Origin: Gonium pectorale
Taxonomy: Eukaryota > Chlorophyta > Chlorophyceae > Chlamydomonadales > Volvocaceae
NCBI GenBank assembly: GCA_001584585.1
Contig: LSYV01000015.1
Coordinates: forward strand, 379,972 to 443,971
Direction of reading: 5' to 3'
DNA length: 64,000 nt
In this document: positions 47,603 to 64,000 of the stretch, piece after piece
Position numbering within the stretch: position 1 is the first letter of the stretch
How the letters are laid out: the number at the start of each line of letters is the position of its first letter
Notes under the pieces: model-generated
The model's database searches: none
What the model saw: only the letters and a program-made list of their open reading frames with translations
What the model was told of the DNA's origin: nothing
Made by a program: the position numbers and the translations under genes

Positions 47603-48688
47603 CGGCCGTAGAGTTGAGGTGCCATTGACGTCTCTGCACGGTGTTAGCCCGCGTAGCCAGTGGCAGGGTCGACAACTAACACCCAGCTGTATATTAGAAC
47701 ACGTGCCATGTGCCTACTTACCACGTAGCCGCATGCAATGACCAGGTTGTCGCTTGAAAGCTGTCATTGTCGTTGGGATGGGCTTATGTTTGGAGCTATG
47801 ATGCAAACACCATGTAGAGAGCTGAGCGCACTATCGTCGTTGCAACGATGTATGCAGGTTGGGGTCTGTTGGGGCAATCAAGCTAAGGTTATACCTTATT
47901 GACTCTCCCTCTGAACGACCCCTGGGTCCGTTCACCCTCGTTCACATTGGTGAGCTTCCTTACCGAGCTCAACTGGCATCTCAACAGATGAAGTTTGGAT
48001 CGAAATCTTTGTGTACTGTCAATCAGATGTTTTAACACAGCAAGAGAGCTATGAGCAGCCTCACCATGTCGGGGTCTTCCCACCGACAGCAGACAATGCA
48101 CGGTACGTCTTAATCATCGCTAGGCTCAGTTGGCCAGCACGCACCGCAATGGCGGTCACCAACTTCCAAAGGTCCATGTCTTCCAGCATGCCAACATGAG
48201 CTCGAGGCGCGATGCATGCAGTTGGCATATCGCGGGGGGCGGGAAACCCACAGTCAAGCATGAACAACGTGCCGTTCACCACTTACGCTGCGGCCTCCTG
48301 ACGGCTGCTGGATCGAGTGCGATCCAAATCGAATTCGGCACGCTGGCGACATTCCCTGCAACGAAACTACTCTGCGGCTTCAAACACGCTGGGCACAGGA
48401 CGGAAGCCTCGCTGCAGGCTCCTGCCCTCCTGCGATGCCCCTTCGACACCAGCGTCCCACCCTGTGGGGCCAAGACGTCAAAACTTTCCTACTCCTGCAC
48501 GCCGAGGGCACCCCAATAACCCGGCCGACAGCCCAGTCATGGGCGCACCCCCCCCCTTTATCATCTGCTCACTGGCGTTAGCCCCCCAGTACCTGAGGTA
48601 ACAGGCACGGGTATCATGGCCCGGGTGGGGCTTCACCCCTTTCCTGGAGGCGTGCGGCAGCCGGACTGCATACACCTCCACCCTCCAT
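47603..48688. other. Convergent 3' region between Spinster-like gene and MCM3
   Basis: Contains the 3' UTRs of two convergent genes. I saw no coding exon and no clear TGTAA on the plus strand, nor its complement for MCM3, so alternative signals or longer UTRs must be used. Confidence 0.5.
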
Positions 48689-54206
<5,518 letters not shown>

Positions 54207-55394
54207 TTTGGTCAAGCCTTTGGTCAAAAGTCACTCTGTTCTTGCGCTTTAAGTGCCCTAGGTCATGCATGCAGGGAGTGTAGGCAGTTTGTCAGGCTTT
54301 GTAGACGAGTGGGGAAGCTGCCTATGTTTGCCCCGCCAAAATCCAATGCCGTACGCGGTGCCGTACGCGGTTACCTTGCTGCAGAGACATCCATTCTTTG
54401 CATATTCCAGCTGCGCTAGTGGTCTAGTGCACTGACTAGGCATTGCCTGGACCGAGTGCGCTTGGCAACCGGCCTGCAGGGCTGCTGAGTTGCCCGAGCT
54501 TGCCTACCCGAGCCGACAGGGTTTTAGCGTCACAAGAGTTCGGCTGCTGGTCTGTGAATAAGGGTCACGAACCCACGAATGGGCCTCTGGGACGTCGCTT
54601 GCCTGCCTGCCTGCGAGAGCCGGGGGCAGAGTGGCGCTTTGGGGAGCATGGGAATGCAGGAAGACGCTCCGAGCGTCGCAAGCGCGCGTGACGCGATGTG
54701 TGTACCAACCCGCCCTGCTGGAAACGTTTAGTTTGGGTGTGATTACCGTAGAGGCGGTGTTCCCTTTTCTCTGCAACTTTCATTTTCTCGAAGCAAACAC
54801 CCGTGGCATGGTCAACACGCCTGTCCGCAATGAAGCCACGACTGGGACTGGGCCTTGCACCACCACGTCGCAATAGTGCAACTGCGCACCACCGTTCTCC
54901 ACCATGCCATGCTCTACGCTGGAGCGTCTCACGCACAAGCCGTGGCCATGCCGTGCGGATCCTGGCTGGGAAAGCAGGCAGGACGTCCCCCTCATGAAGG
55001 ACGTCGTTGTTGGTGTACCCTCGGTCGGGCTGTGCAGCGCGAGCTAGGGCATGCAGCACACCGAGACCCGTGGGTCACCCGTACGGGGAATCTGCATGCA
55101 AGAAGGACCGGGTGGATGCGAACTTAGTGCAGTTTTGGGCAATATGCACATTGAGTACAGGGTGCCAAAATGATTAGTAAGTTGCCACGTCCTGTACGAA
55201 TTGACAGGTGAAAGCTCCTTGGGACACCACCAAGCCGGCAGGGGTGACGCTTATATTCTCATCAAATACATCGCGCCCTGCACAGTGCAACACACGGAAT
55301 CATAATCTTATGTCGGGTTCTAGCAAGTTGTAAAGACACGGACATTCGATAAGCAGCGGACAGACGAGCGTTTTTCTCCTATAGTCTCTGTCCA
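54207..55394. promoter_or_regulatory. Divergent region between MCM3 and the FAS1 gene
   Basis: About 1.2 kb separating two divergent starts; both promoters and 5' UTRs must lie here. Open frames on both strands are not supported by splice sites or homology. A GCCGTACGCGGT motif is repeated directly at about 54348-54370. No E2F-like site was confidently identified. Confidence 0.4.
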
Positions 55395-57410
55395 ATGGCA
55401 GGCGCAACTGCGGGAAGCAAGACCCCCGGGGCGCTGCTCGCGGCGGCCCTGGCAGTCGTCTTCGCCTCGCTGGCGACGGCAGAAGCCGCGTGGAAAGGTC
55501 AGTCCACCACCTTTGCTCGAACTCATTGAAATCGCGGACTGATGCTGTATTAGCGCCTGCAGGCGCCAAGCCCTCAGACTCGCCGTTGGCCATACCGTGC
55601 GGATGCTCGGACGTGGACCCGCGAGATTCATTCCTGCAAGCGCGGTTAGTTGCTGAATCGCACCGGCGAGCAGAAATCCCACGGTTGCGCTGTCATCCAG
55701 GCGGTGGGGCGGGGCGGGCCGGGGCTCCTAGGCCCCTCGGTGGCAATACAACGCCTCAGATAGTGGCCCGAGCTGTCATATGCGCTTGCTGTGCATGTAG
55801 GTTTCACGGTCTTGACGGCTGAAGGCAGAGCCCTACATACTGAGCTTCCCGTGGTGCGTCGTACCGTCCCCAGGGTGGAGTTTAACTGCTTTGACCAGGC
55901 CAAGTTCGGCTCCTGCTCGCAGCCCTTCATGCTGCAGACGCCCCTGGAGGTTCCCGAGGGTATGCACGCCGGACTTGCCACACTAACGTAGGGGTGCCCT
56001 GCGAGTGCTACGCTCCCGCGCTGCTGGGCGGAGGGTAGCGGGCATCCCGGCAGCGACTTGCGGGTGAACCGGGAGGTGCAGCAGACGAGCGCACTCATGA
56101 GGCGGCACATGCGAATGACTCTACCCAGTTCAAGCTTTCGTGTCTGGTTTGTTCCTAATACAGCTGGTAGACGCTAAGCCCGCTGCCACAAATGCTGCAG
56201 GCTACTGCCAGATTAGCTGCGGGCGTTGCCCATGCTGTCCCACACTGGATTCTGTGCTCAAGGACAAGGGCCTGGGGATGTTCAGGTGGGGTTTGGAGTG
56301 CGGCAAGCGTCGCGTGTGGGCACATGCATCGGCACGTGTGCCATTGATGAAGACAGTGACAAGAGTCAGGGGCCAGGGACGTTCATCTCCGCGTGGCACG
56401 AGCATGTGCCCACCTGCAGGCCCATACGCCAACCCGCATTCGCACAGGTGGATGCTCAACTTCTCCGATGAGGGCGAGAAAACACGCATGCCCGGGTACA
56501 TGGCGACGCTGCTGGCGCCCACCGACGGAGCCATCTGGGCCGCGCTCAACAAGCTGGGCTATAGCTCCAAGGAGGCCGTGGAGAAAGACAAGAACGCCCG
56601 GGACATCATGGCCGACCTGGGTCGCTACCACGTGCTGGTGCCGGTCGAGCCGCTCAAGGTGCCGTAACGTGCCGTACCGCATACCCGTAGTCTCGCCCAG
56701 CCTCAACAGGATCGGGTATGAGCTGCTGACCCGTGGGTCACCTATGGGTGGCGTACGGGTCTGGGCTTCGGGGCCCTTGTCGGTATGCAGCCTTGCCCAC
56801 CAGCCGCCCCACGGTTCGTTCGAACGGTGTACATCAAGGAGCATTCAGCCTTCAAGTATTCTGTATGCGCTTCTTTGCCTATCCCCATGCGACATCCCTC
56901 AGACCTACACGTACGACAGGTTGTTGAAATTTTGGGGGCGAGCCAAAATATTCCGTATCCGCCCTGACACTCTTTCGGCGGTCGACGGCTGCCACGCAGG
57001 CGACCTGGACGTCGCCGTTCATGCGGTCAGGCGTCCAGATGTGGACGGCAGTCGCAGGCGGCAAGACTATGGTCGAGGCAAGCAAGGACGGCTCGGGCAA
57101 GACCGTGCTGAAGTCACCAAAGAGCACCGCGAGTATAATCGAGGCCGACGTATACGCATGCAAGGTGCGGGGAGCACGCTTGTCCGCTGGGCTAAGAGCA
57201 GCGCCTAAGTCTGTTTGCGTACCTTTCCAGGAGACGGTAGGTCTCAGGAGCCCATTGCCTCGAGCTCTGGAGGCTCGTAGCAGTGCCTGTACGTGTATTG
57301 CCTAAAAGTTGCCGCCCGCCGCCCGCCAACTCGCCTTTGATACTTCGCAGGGCTTTGTTCAAATTATTGACACCGTGCTCGTCCCGTGGGCCATGATGGG
57401 CTACGCTTAA
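55395..57410 (+). CDS. Secreted Cys-rich (ShK-like) plus fasciclin (FAS1) domain protein
   Basis: Seven exons: 55395-55497, 55563-55644, 55874-55959, 56201-56285, 56448-56658, 57000-57164 and 57351-57410. They join in phase to 263 residues. The N terminus (GALLAAALAVVFASLATAEA) is a clear signal peptide. Next is a Cys-rich block: CGCSDVD, FNCFDQAKFGSCSQPFM, GYCQISCGRCPCCP, a pattern like the ShKT-type modules common in volvocine extracellular proteins. The rest is one FAS1 domain: LLAPTDGAIWAALNKLG (H1 box), ADLGRYHVLVPVEPLK, AVAGGKTMVEAS and the closing VQIIDTVLVPW (H2-type end). FAS1 proteins mediate adhesion in cell walls and extracellular matrix. No GPI signal or second FAS1 domain is seen, so it is probably a soluble wall or matrix component. 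Stop TAA at 57408-57410. Confidence 0.85.
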
Positions 57411-59026
57411 CGGTTTACCCGAGCGATGGCTTCAGTGTGCTAGTGTGAATGGCCAGAGAGAGTGGCGGCTGGTGGGCCGATGTATGGATGGCCACCTCGG
57501 CAGCCACTGTTAGCAATCCAATAGCTGCTGGGATGCGGCGGTCTGGAAGCTCCGCCACGACGCGCAGCTGCAGGACATTGCAGGAGGGTGTCACTTCCAA
57601 TTGTCGAATTCCTTCCTGTGGAAAGGTTACAGGCGGAGAGGCGAGAAAGGCGATGCCAATCAAAAAGATTTAAAGTGATCCGAACACAGGGCTACAGCTT
57701 GATTGTAGTACATTGACGGTTACAGTTGCTTTAGGGACGCTGTTGCACGAAGCAAGCTCACGATGTGAGGTGTACACCGGCATATGGAGTGCGGCCACGA
57801 AGTATGAGAGAGAGAGAGAGCGTAACCAGCAATTCGAGCCTAACGAACGCGGCAGGCTGCTGGCGTTGTCCATCAATTGCAGACAGAGAACTCTTTCGCA
57901 GGCAAGCTACGAACCAACATCCAGGACTGCTAACGACAACCACAACAGGAGAAAAACCAGATCTGCTGTATGTGCCTGCGGGGTGCGGGCGTAGGCGCCT
58001 TGCACCCCATTGCAGCCCTGCACCCGAGCGGGCACTACTGACCAAACAGCAGGACACATCGTACAGGGCACGTCTTGTCGTTTTGGCAAAACACACGGGG
58101 ATTTCATGTAAACACCGCAGTCAGAGCATAATTCACCAAAACAGCAAGTTATGGAGCTTTGCCAAGAGTATGGTCGTGAGACGCTAAGAGAATTACGCAT
58201 GGATACACATGCGCCCTTGCTGGGCACAGGGCGGCATAACGTATGTCTTGCACAAAGAAGACATTGAAGCAACAGGATGAAGACGGATTCAATATAATAG
58301 GGCAATAAGAGCGCATGTTCCTCCATCCATCCAGGCGCAACCCTGTAGCCATGTAACGAATCTGAACGACTGGCGCACCCCACCAAACGCAGTGACGACA
58401 GACACCGAGCAGTCAGCGATGCACCTAGGCAATGGACAGGCCAGGGGCACCCAACCACGAAGCCATAAGGAGCCACCATTCCCATAGGTCAACAAAGATA
58501 CTAATGACATGTAGTATCCAAACATAACAAAAATAGCATTATTATGTTCCTATTTTCACAAGCGCCACAGGATGGTGCCGCTCATTCCTTCCAGCCCCTA
58601 GCTGCAAGTCGTACATACAATAAATCCCGTACGGTAAATCCACTGCGGTATTACGTGTTACTCAAGGTGCTAGGTGTTCTCCGATCCGCTCAGTGCCAAC
58701 ACTGCTTCCCCCAAACTTCCCCCAAACTTCCAACAATATGGAAAAGGGACATCGTTTCTCTGGCGGCTGCCCCGTCCAATGCCAGGCCAGCGCGCCTGCA
58801 GTCTGCAAGGCGCTTGCTCCATTGAGCATAGAGCAATCATCGAGCCGCGCAGGGGCGCCCCAGCCAGTCCCCGGCAGGCCGTCATCCCTCTCAGCTCGAC
58901 GGTGTTCACCGGCTCTCCCTCTCTGCCCACACGCGCACACCTGACCTCGCCCCAGCCTGACGTTGCGTTTCATGTGGCCACCCCAAACTACGCCGAGCCC
59001 GCCGCGAACACCCAGGGCCGCTGCTT
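57411..59026. other. Convergent 3' region between FAS1 gene and FMO
   Basis: Probable 3' UTRs of the two convergent genes. It contains a (GA)n run at 57806-57820 and TGTAA motifs for the plus gene. A long open frame on the minus strand at 58662-59249 overlaps the FMO tail in another frame and looks like a GC-driven shadow. No exon is assigned. Confidence 0.45.
58107..58356 (+). terminator. Two candidate TGTAA poly(A) signals for the FAS1 gene
   Basis: TGTAA at 58107-58111 and 58352-58356, about 700 and 940 bases after the FAS1 stop. Position fits the lineage; which one is used is unknown. Confidence 0.45.
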
Positions 59027-62000
59027 CTACACCTGGTGCGCATCCAGCTCGCCCGAGGGCCCCTCCTCTTCGGGCAGCCGGGCCATACTGGGGCGCCGCT
59101 CGGCATGCGGCCGGCGGTAGCACGGAGAGGCATGTGCGCTGGGGATCCACAGGGACAGGGACGTCCGCGGAGACTCCAAGCTGCCCGACGCCGGCGGCGC
59201 CGAAGGCGAACCACAGCTGCCGCATCCGCCACCGCATGGATCGCCGCATCCGTCACGGTCGGCGCATGGCTCAGCATCCGCGCCGCATCGTGTCGGGTGC
59301 AGGTGGTGGTGATGGAGAGCGCGGAGGCCCGGATGCCAAGCCGGCGGCGGAGGCGAAGGGCCCAAAGGCGGCGGGACCGGTGAGGCAGCGGGCGAGGCGA
59401 CGACGGCAGCGCGCGGCAGCGGTGCGCTGACACTGGGATCGAGCGCAGGGCGTGCAGGCGCAGCAGCAGACGCACACTCCGCTGCGTAGGCGCTCGGGAG
59501 GCTTCGCAGCCCGTCCGCGGCCGCGGTGCCGTGCTGGAACGGGCATGACCCGGGGCCGTATCTGCCAGCGCGCGGAGTGGAAGGGGAGTCCCCGTTCATT
59601 GCTTCCGACAGGTCCCGTGGCTCCCAGGATGCCCCGCCGTGGCTGCGCGATCCGGCGACTGCGCCGGCGCCACCGCCACCGCCGGACCGGCCGCTGCTGG
59701 TGTGGTGGAACCCGCTGCCTGACTGTGCCCATTGCCACGTCGCACCACCTCGATGGCTGCTGCACGCCGAGCACGTCGCCGCGCAGTGCGATTCCGAGTC
59801 CTGCACGCCCCACGACGTGCTCCGCAGGATGCTGGTCATGGCCACAACCGCCTCGCCCGACGCCGCCAGTATTGGCAGCGGCAGCAGCGTCGCCGAGTCC
59901 ACAACACAGCTTTCACAGCCGGCGACACAGTTGCTGGAGTGGTGGCGGAGGCTGCCCTCACTGTGGCGTCCAAACGTAGGAGTTCCTGCCGATGCCGTCG
60001 CCGGCGGCTGCATTTGCATGCGCGCTTCTTGCGTGTCGCGCGCGCTGCAGCAGCGGACTGGCCGCCTGCCGCCGCCGCTGGCCCCACCGCCGCCGGCGCC
60101 ACAAGCCTCTCGAGGCGAGGGTTGCGGATGCGGGTGCGCGCTGCCATCCGGTGAGGCCGCCATGCTGCGGCGCAAGCCGCGTGGCGACGACCGTACCTTC
60201 AACGAGCCCCTCACCGCCGACTCCGGCGGGCTGACCTGCTCGGAGCTTGCCGCGGCAAAGGGCCCATGCGCCGTGTGTATCGCGTCGGCCGTAGCGGGCG
60301 CCTCGGCGCCGCCCTCAAAGAGCTCGGCATAGTCGTCGGCCGAGTAGGCCCCGAAGCACTCGGCGAAGAGGTTTAGGCCCTTGCGGCGCGGCCTGATGCC
60401 CATGTCGCGGAGCAGCTGGGATGGGGGCAGCGGTGCAGGAAAAGGGAGCGTTGGCATGCGGACGCGGAACCGCTGGCCGCAGGAGCGAACCAATTGAGAA
60501 GCGGGACAGTAAGCTACCTGGTCGTGGTATTGCATGCCGTACAGCATCAGAACGGAGCCTCGGTTTCGCTGCGCCGGCATAACCTGACGCCGCCAGTGCT
60601 GCTGCGCGCGGACGTCCGCCGCCATCTCCGCCGGGCACGGCAGCGTGACGCGGCCCGACAGCACGTGCGACAGCCACAGGGCCTGGAGGCCGTGCGTCAG
60701 AATGTTGCTGTAGGTGCTGACCTGCGGGCGAGGCGCATATTGCAACGTACACAACACTAGTTGGCATTCCACCTTTTGCAATAACGATGTCCGACGGCAG
60801 CAGCAGCACATGACGTGTGCACCAGCTGAGCACCACCCTCCACTTGGACCCGGGGGCCCCGGGGCCCGGGGTCATGCAAAGCCACCAGCGTCTTGCGCTT
60901 GCCCACCCTTCCGCACATCACCGCACCTCGCTCCCCACGAAGGCCAGGTGCGGCACGCCGGGCGGTATGCAGTTGCGGTAGAGGTACAGCCCGTCCTTCT
61001 GGAGCCCAAGGCGGGACCGCGTCTCGCCGTCAAAGTACTCGTACGTCTTGGCATAGCCCGTGCAGTACAACACCACGTCCGCCGGGAGGAAGCCGCCGTC
61101 CTGCAAAGCAAAGAGCGGGTCCGCAAAACGCGATACTGGATGGGAATTTTGCATTGCTGTTGTTTGCGGACAAGCACGTGGGCATCTTCTGTGGCAGTTG
61201 ATATGTGCGCACGCGCATAGGGCATGGGGCCGCGGCTTGAATGCGACGGCACAGGTGGCGTGGTGATGCAGCTGGGCCTTCCTTCGCACGCACCGCATGG
61301 CGGCATGGCGCATGGGGCATGGCGGGTACGCGACTGCATACCCCGTGCTGCACCGACCTGCAGGATGACGCCGTTGCGCACGAAGCGCGTGATCTCGCCT
61401 GCAGCAAGTTGGCGGGCAGGAGCCAGGGTTGATCCAGTTTACGCTTTCCTCTGCTTCCCGTCACGACTCGGTTGCGCACTACGCCTACATCTCCATGTGG
61501 TCTTGAACCTAAGCCCTTCTCCCCCACCCGCCAAGGCTTGAGGTCGAGGTAACAGGGTACCAGCCATGTGGCCCTCCGTCGCGATATCCGATTTCACGTC
61601 CTTACACCGCGTCCCTGCATTTCTCTGCTGCCCCGAGACAGGCTGCAACCCAAGGCCCCAAGTGCGGGCTACGGCTCACCCTTGATGGTGGTGAGCGTTT
61701 CGCAGCGCATAACCTCCGCCGTGCTGTCGTCCACAAATTGGCCGCCGTAGAACAAGTCGCATGGCAGGCCGACGCGCGGCTTGCATTGGCCCGGCAGCGC
61801 GAACTTGCGAGACGCAGCGGCCTGTACGGCCAGGGCACGCGCGCGCACACGGCGAGGCAAGCCTTTAAAAAGCGGCGCCGGTCCGGGCGCCTCGGGAACG
61901 GTCCCGCTGACAGCAGCATGCCACCGCTGAGGAAGCAACGCGGCCTCCGTTTCAGGCGCAGCTTTACCTCAGCTCCATGCCACGGCCCCCCAGCTCACCT

Positions 62001-63860
62001 CGAGGCTCCTCCAGAACAGCCGCTTGAGGGGCCGCATCAGCGAGTCTGCAGCCCGCGCCCGGACGCCCTCAGTGTAATACGGCGGCAGCATGGCGGGCGT
62101 GGCCCGGTTGAAGAGCAGGCTCCGGATGCCGATGCCCAGGATGCTCCGCGGCATGGGCCAGTGCGCCTGGCGGTAGAGCATGGTGACGCTGGCGGCTGTG
62201 CGGCTGGCCACCAGGCTGCACACGCAGTCCAGGGCGGTCTTGCCGGCGCCCACGATTACGACGCGGCGGCCCTTGGCCAGCGAGAGGTTTGTGAACTCCT
62301 GCGCGTGCATTTGACTGCCCGCGAACACCTCGACGCCCTGCACAAGCACGCACGGGGCGCACGTCGGAGCGGGCAAGCACAGCACGCCATACTATATATA
62401 TACATACATACGCCCCTGGTACCCGGGAGCTCTGGTTACGCGGGCACCGTCACAACGTGACCAGCCCGCAAGCAGCATTGCCGACACCGAAGAGGGCCCA
62501 CCCCGAGACTAACCTTGTACGCTGGCACGTACGGCTGGCTGTACAGCCCAGAGCAGACGACCGTGTAGTCCGCTCTGGTCTGCGAGTGACGAAACGCTTG
62601 GTGAATTAGCCGGGGCTATACCGTATTACATCGAGGTAGGCCAACGACAAAGGCAGCAATGGGCCCCAGCCCTGAGGTTGCTGACATGGAAAGGAATTGG
62701 CGGAACGCATGGTACTTCATCCCAACACGTGGTACTGGATGCTTTAAGGTCAAAACAACAACACTCTGCGCAGGTAGCACTCTGCGCCTAGCAGTGCCTA
62801 GCAGTGTGCTGCACGTCATCCAAGTGTGTGTGTCCTGAAGAGGTGGCTCCCACGTCCTCTGGTGCTTTGAACGGTTTCAGAACACCCCCACAGCTGCTGA
62901 CGCGCGGTTCGCCATGCCGTCCCTGCACAGGCTGGCCCCGGACCCTGCTCATGTGCCTGTTGCCACATAAGGCGTTGTACCTTGAAGAACTTTTCGTGGG
63001 CGGAGTCGCAGTACAAGACTTCCCACTCGCGGCTGCCGGGCTGCCAGCGCAGACGCAGCAGCTTGCAGTTGAAGCGTATGAGCTTGAGCAGTCCAAAGCG
63101 CTTGGCGTACGCGCGAGCATAGGCCTGTACCTCCTTTCCTGAGGGGTACTCGTCCTTGGGCTGTAACTCCCGCGGCCAGGGGAAGTCGGGGAACTGGTAC
63201 TGGCGCCAGGGGACTGCAGGCGGAAGGCAGAGGGCAGAGCGAATGGTGGCACCTCACAGGAATGCCAAAGTCGCGGAGCGCAAGGGCTGACAGTCAGACG
63301 CTCGAGAGCGAGGCTTCACATTTGAGGCCGTGCGCAGACTCCCTTGGGCGCGGCATGCCGCAATCGGCTAGGCGCGTGCGCCATACGTGAGCACAGCGTG
63401 AAAACCCGCCCAAGCCAGGATATGAAGCTGCGCACTTGCTTGCTTGTCACTGAGGTGTAGTGGGCCGACCCACACGGGTGCCTAGCCCGCCAGCCCCCGC
63501 CGTCGGTGCACCCAACACGGCCCGACGCGGGCACACACCCTTACTTTGCAAGCCATAACCCTCATACGGCCGGCTCCAGACGCCACCCACGTCCTTATTC
63601 TGCTCCAGAACTAGCACCTGCTGGTGCCGCAGGGCGGGGCACGGCGGGGAGGTGAAGGGAAGGCTTCCGGGACCCTGTCGTCGTGGCCAGGTTGTCAACA
63701 AGGGAAATAAAATCACCTCAATTCCACAATTTACCTCGATGCCGGATGTTGCTAGACTGCGAGCCGTTTGAAGTCCAGCCACGCCGGCGCCGATGACGAG
63801 TGCTTTTCGCAAGCATGGAAGCGGCGTCGTTGTATCTTGTGCATCCTTGTAAGAAGACAT
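59027..63860 (-). CDS. Flavin-containing monooxygenase with long C-terminal tail
   Basis: Ten exons in order: 63860-63735, 63617-63539, 63213-62981, 62579-62514, 62337-61999, 61821-61680, 61398-61358, 61100-60927, 60721-60518 and 60415-59027. They join in phase to 930 residues from MSSYKDAQ. Role: FAD- and NADPH-dependent oxygenation of soft nucleophiles (N or S) in small molecules. FAD-binding GAGVAGLQTARSL near the N terminus is followed by the paired LEQNKDVGGVW strand. PWRQYQFPDFPWP stands near the usual FMO fingerprint position. The NADPH Rossmann motif is VVIVGAGKTALD, and the late DVVLYCTGYAKTY matches the conserved ATGY-type element. The domain ends after FGAYSADDYAELFEGG. About 430 residues of Ser/Gly/Ala/Pro/Cys-rich sequence follow, with no known domain. 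FMO proteins of plants are near 460 residues, so the tail doubles the size. It may be real or partly 3' UTR/intron: GTGTAG at the end could be a donor instead of a stop. Confidence 0.85.
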
Positions 63861-64000
63861 GACATTAAAGGCAGAGGCCGGGCTGCCCGGTGACTAAACT
63901 TTCCAGGAAGCTGGCCAGCGTCACAAAAGAATTGTTGGCAACGTGCTCTCAATCATCCTTAGTTACAAGCAACAAGGCCCTAAGCGAAGCCACGTTCACG
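63861..64000. promoter_or_regulatory. Upstream edge of the FMO gene
   Basis: The 140 bases before the FMO start hold part of its 5' UTR or promoter. No in-frame upstream ATG extends the protein; the window ends here. Confidence 0.4.

Noticed and set aside
59526..60332. Plus-strand open frame of 268 codons opposite the FMO tail
   Set aside because: No homology or splice support. The FMO exon continues the enzyme frame in phase, so the antisense frame is treated as a shadow.

Overview
The window looks like nuclear DNA of a volvocine or other chlorophycean green alga. The evidence is GC-rich coding sequence, many short exons split by GT-AG introns, TGTAA-type poly(A) signals several hundred bases past stop codons, long Ala/Gly/Gln-rich protein segments, and an algal-style secreted Cys-rich plus fasciclin protein. 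No bacterial operon, tRNA, rRNA or CRISPR array was seen. Gene models were built by hand from reading frame, splice-site sequence and intron phase, so exon edges are predictions.

Layout: (1) 154-6417, minus: a long coiled-coil, golgin-like protein whose 3' end runs off the left edge. (2) 7135-17118, plus: a very large protein with a Tudor-like domain, Ala/Gly/Pro-rich linkers and a polyglutamine tract. (3) 19227-22499, minus: a major facilitator (EntS/MFS_3-like) transporter containing a 25-nt microexon and a probable GC-AG intron. (4) 23446-26753, plus: an amino-acid permease of the AAAP/AAT type. (5) 28967-36004 and 38070-42411, both minus: a tandem pair of paralogous genes of unknown function with matching exon structure. 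The first carries an ankyrin segment and extra exons that the second lacks. (6) 42412-44521: a gene-poor stretch with a likely retroelement zinc-knuckle remnant. (7) 44522-47602, plus: a Spinster-like MFS transporter. (8) 48689-54206, minus: MCM3, complete, 13 exons. (9) 55395-57410, plus: a secreted Cys-rich/FAS1 protein. (10) 59027-63860, minus: a flavin-containing monooxygenase with a long low-complexity C-terminal tail.

The genes are unrelated housekeeping, transport and surface functions, as expected for a eukaryotic nuclear locus. The most unusual element is the tandem paralogue pair (copy A 28967-36004, copy B 38070-42411). Both encode a conserved N-terminal domain of about 315 residues in six exons, a Gln-rich middle containing one almost invariant 18-residue island, and a shared short C-terminal segment. 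I do not recognise the family. It is the best candidate here for something undescribed.
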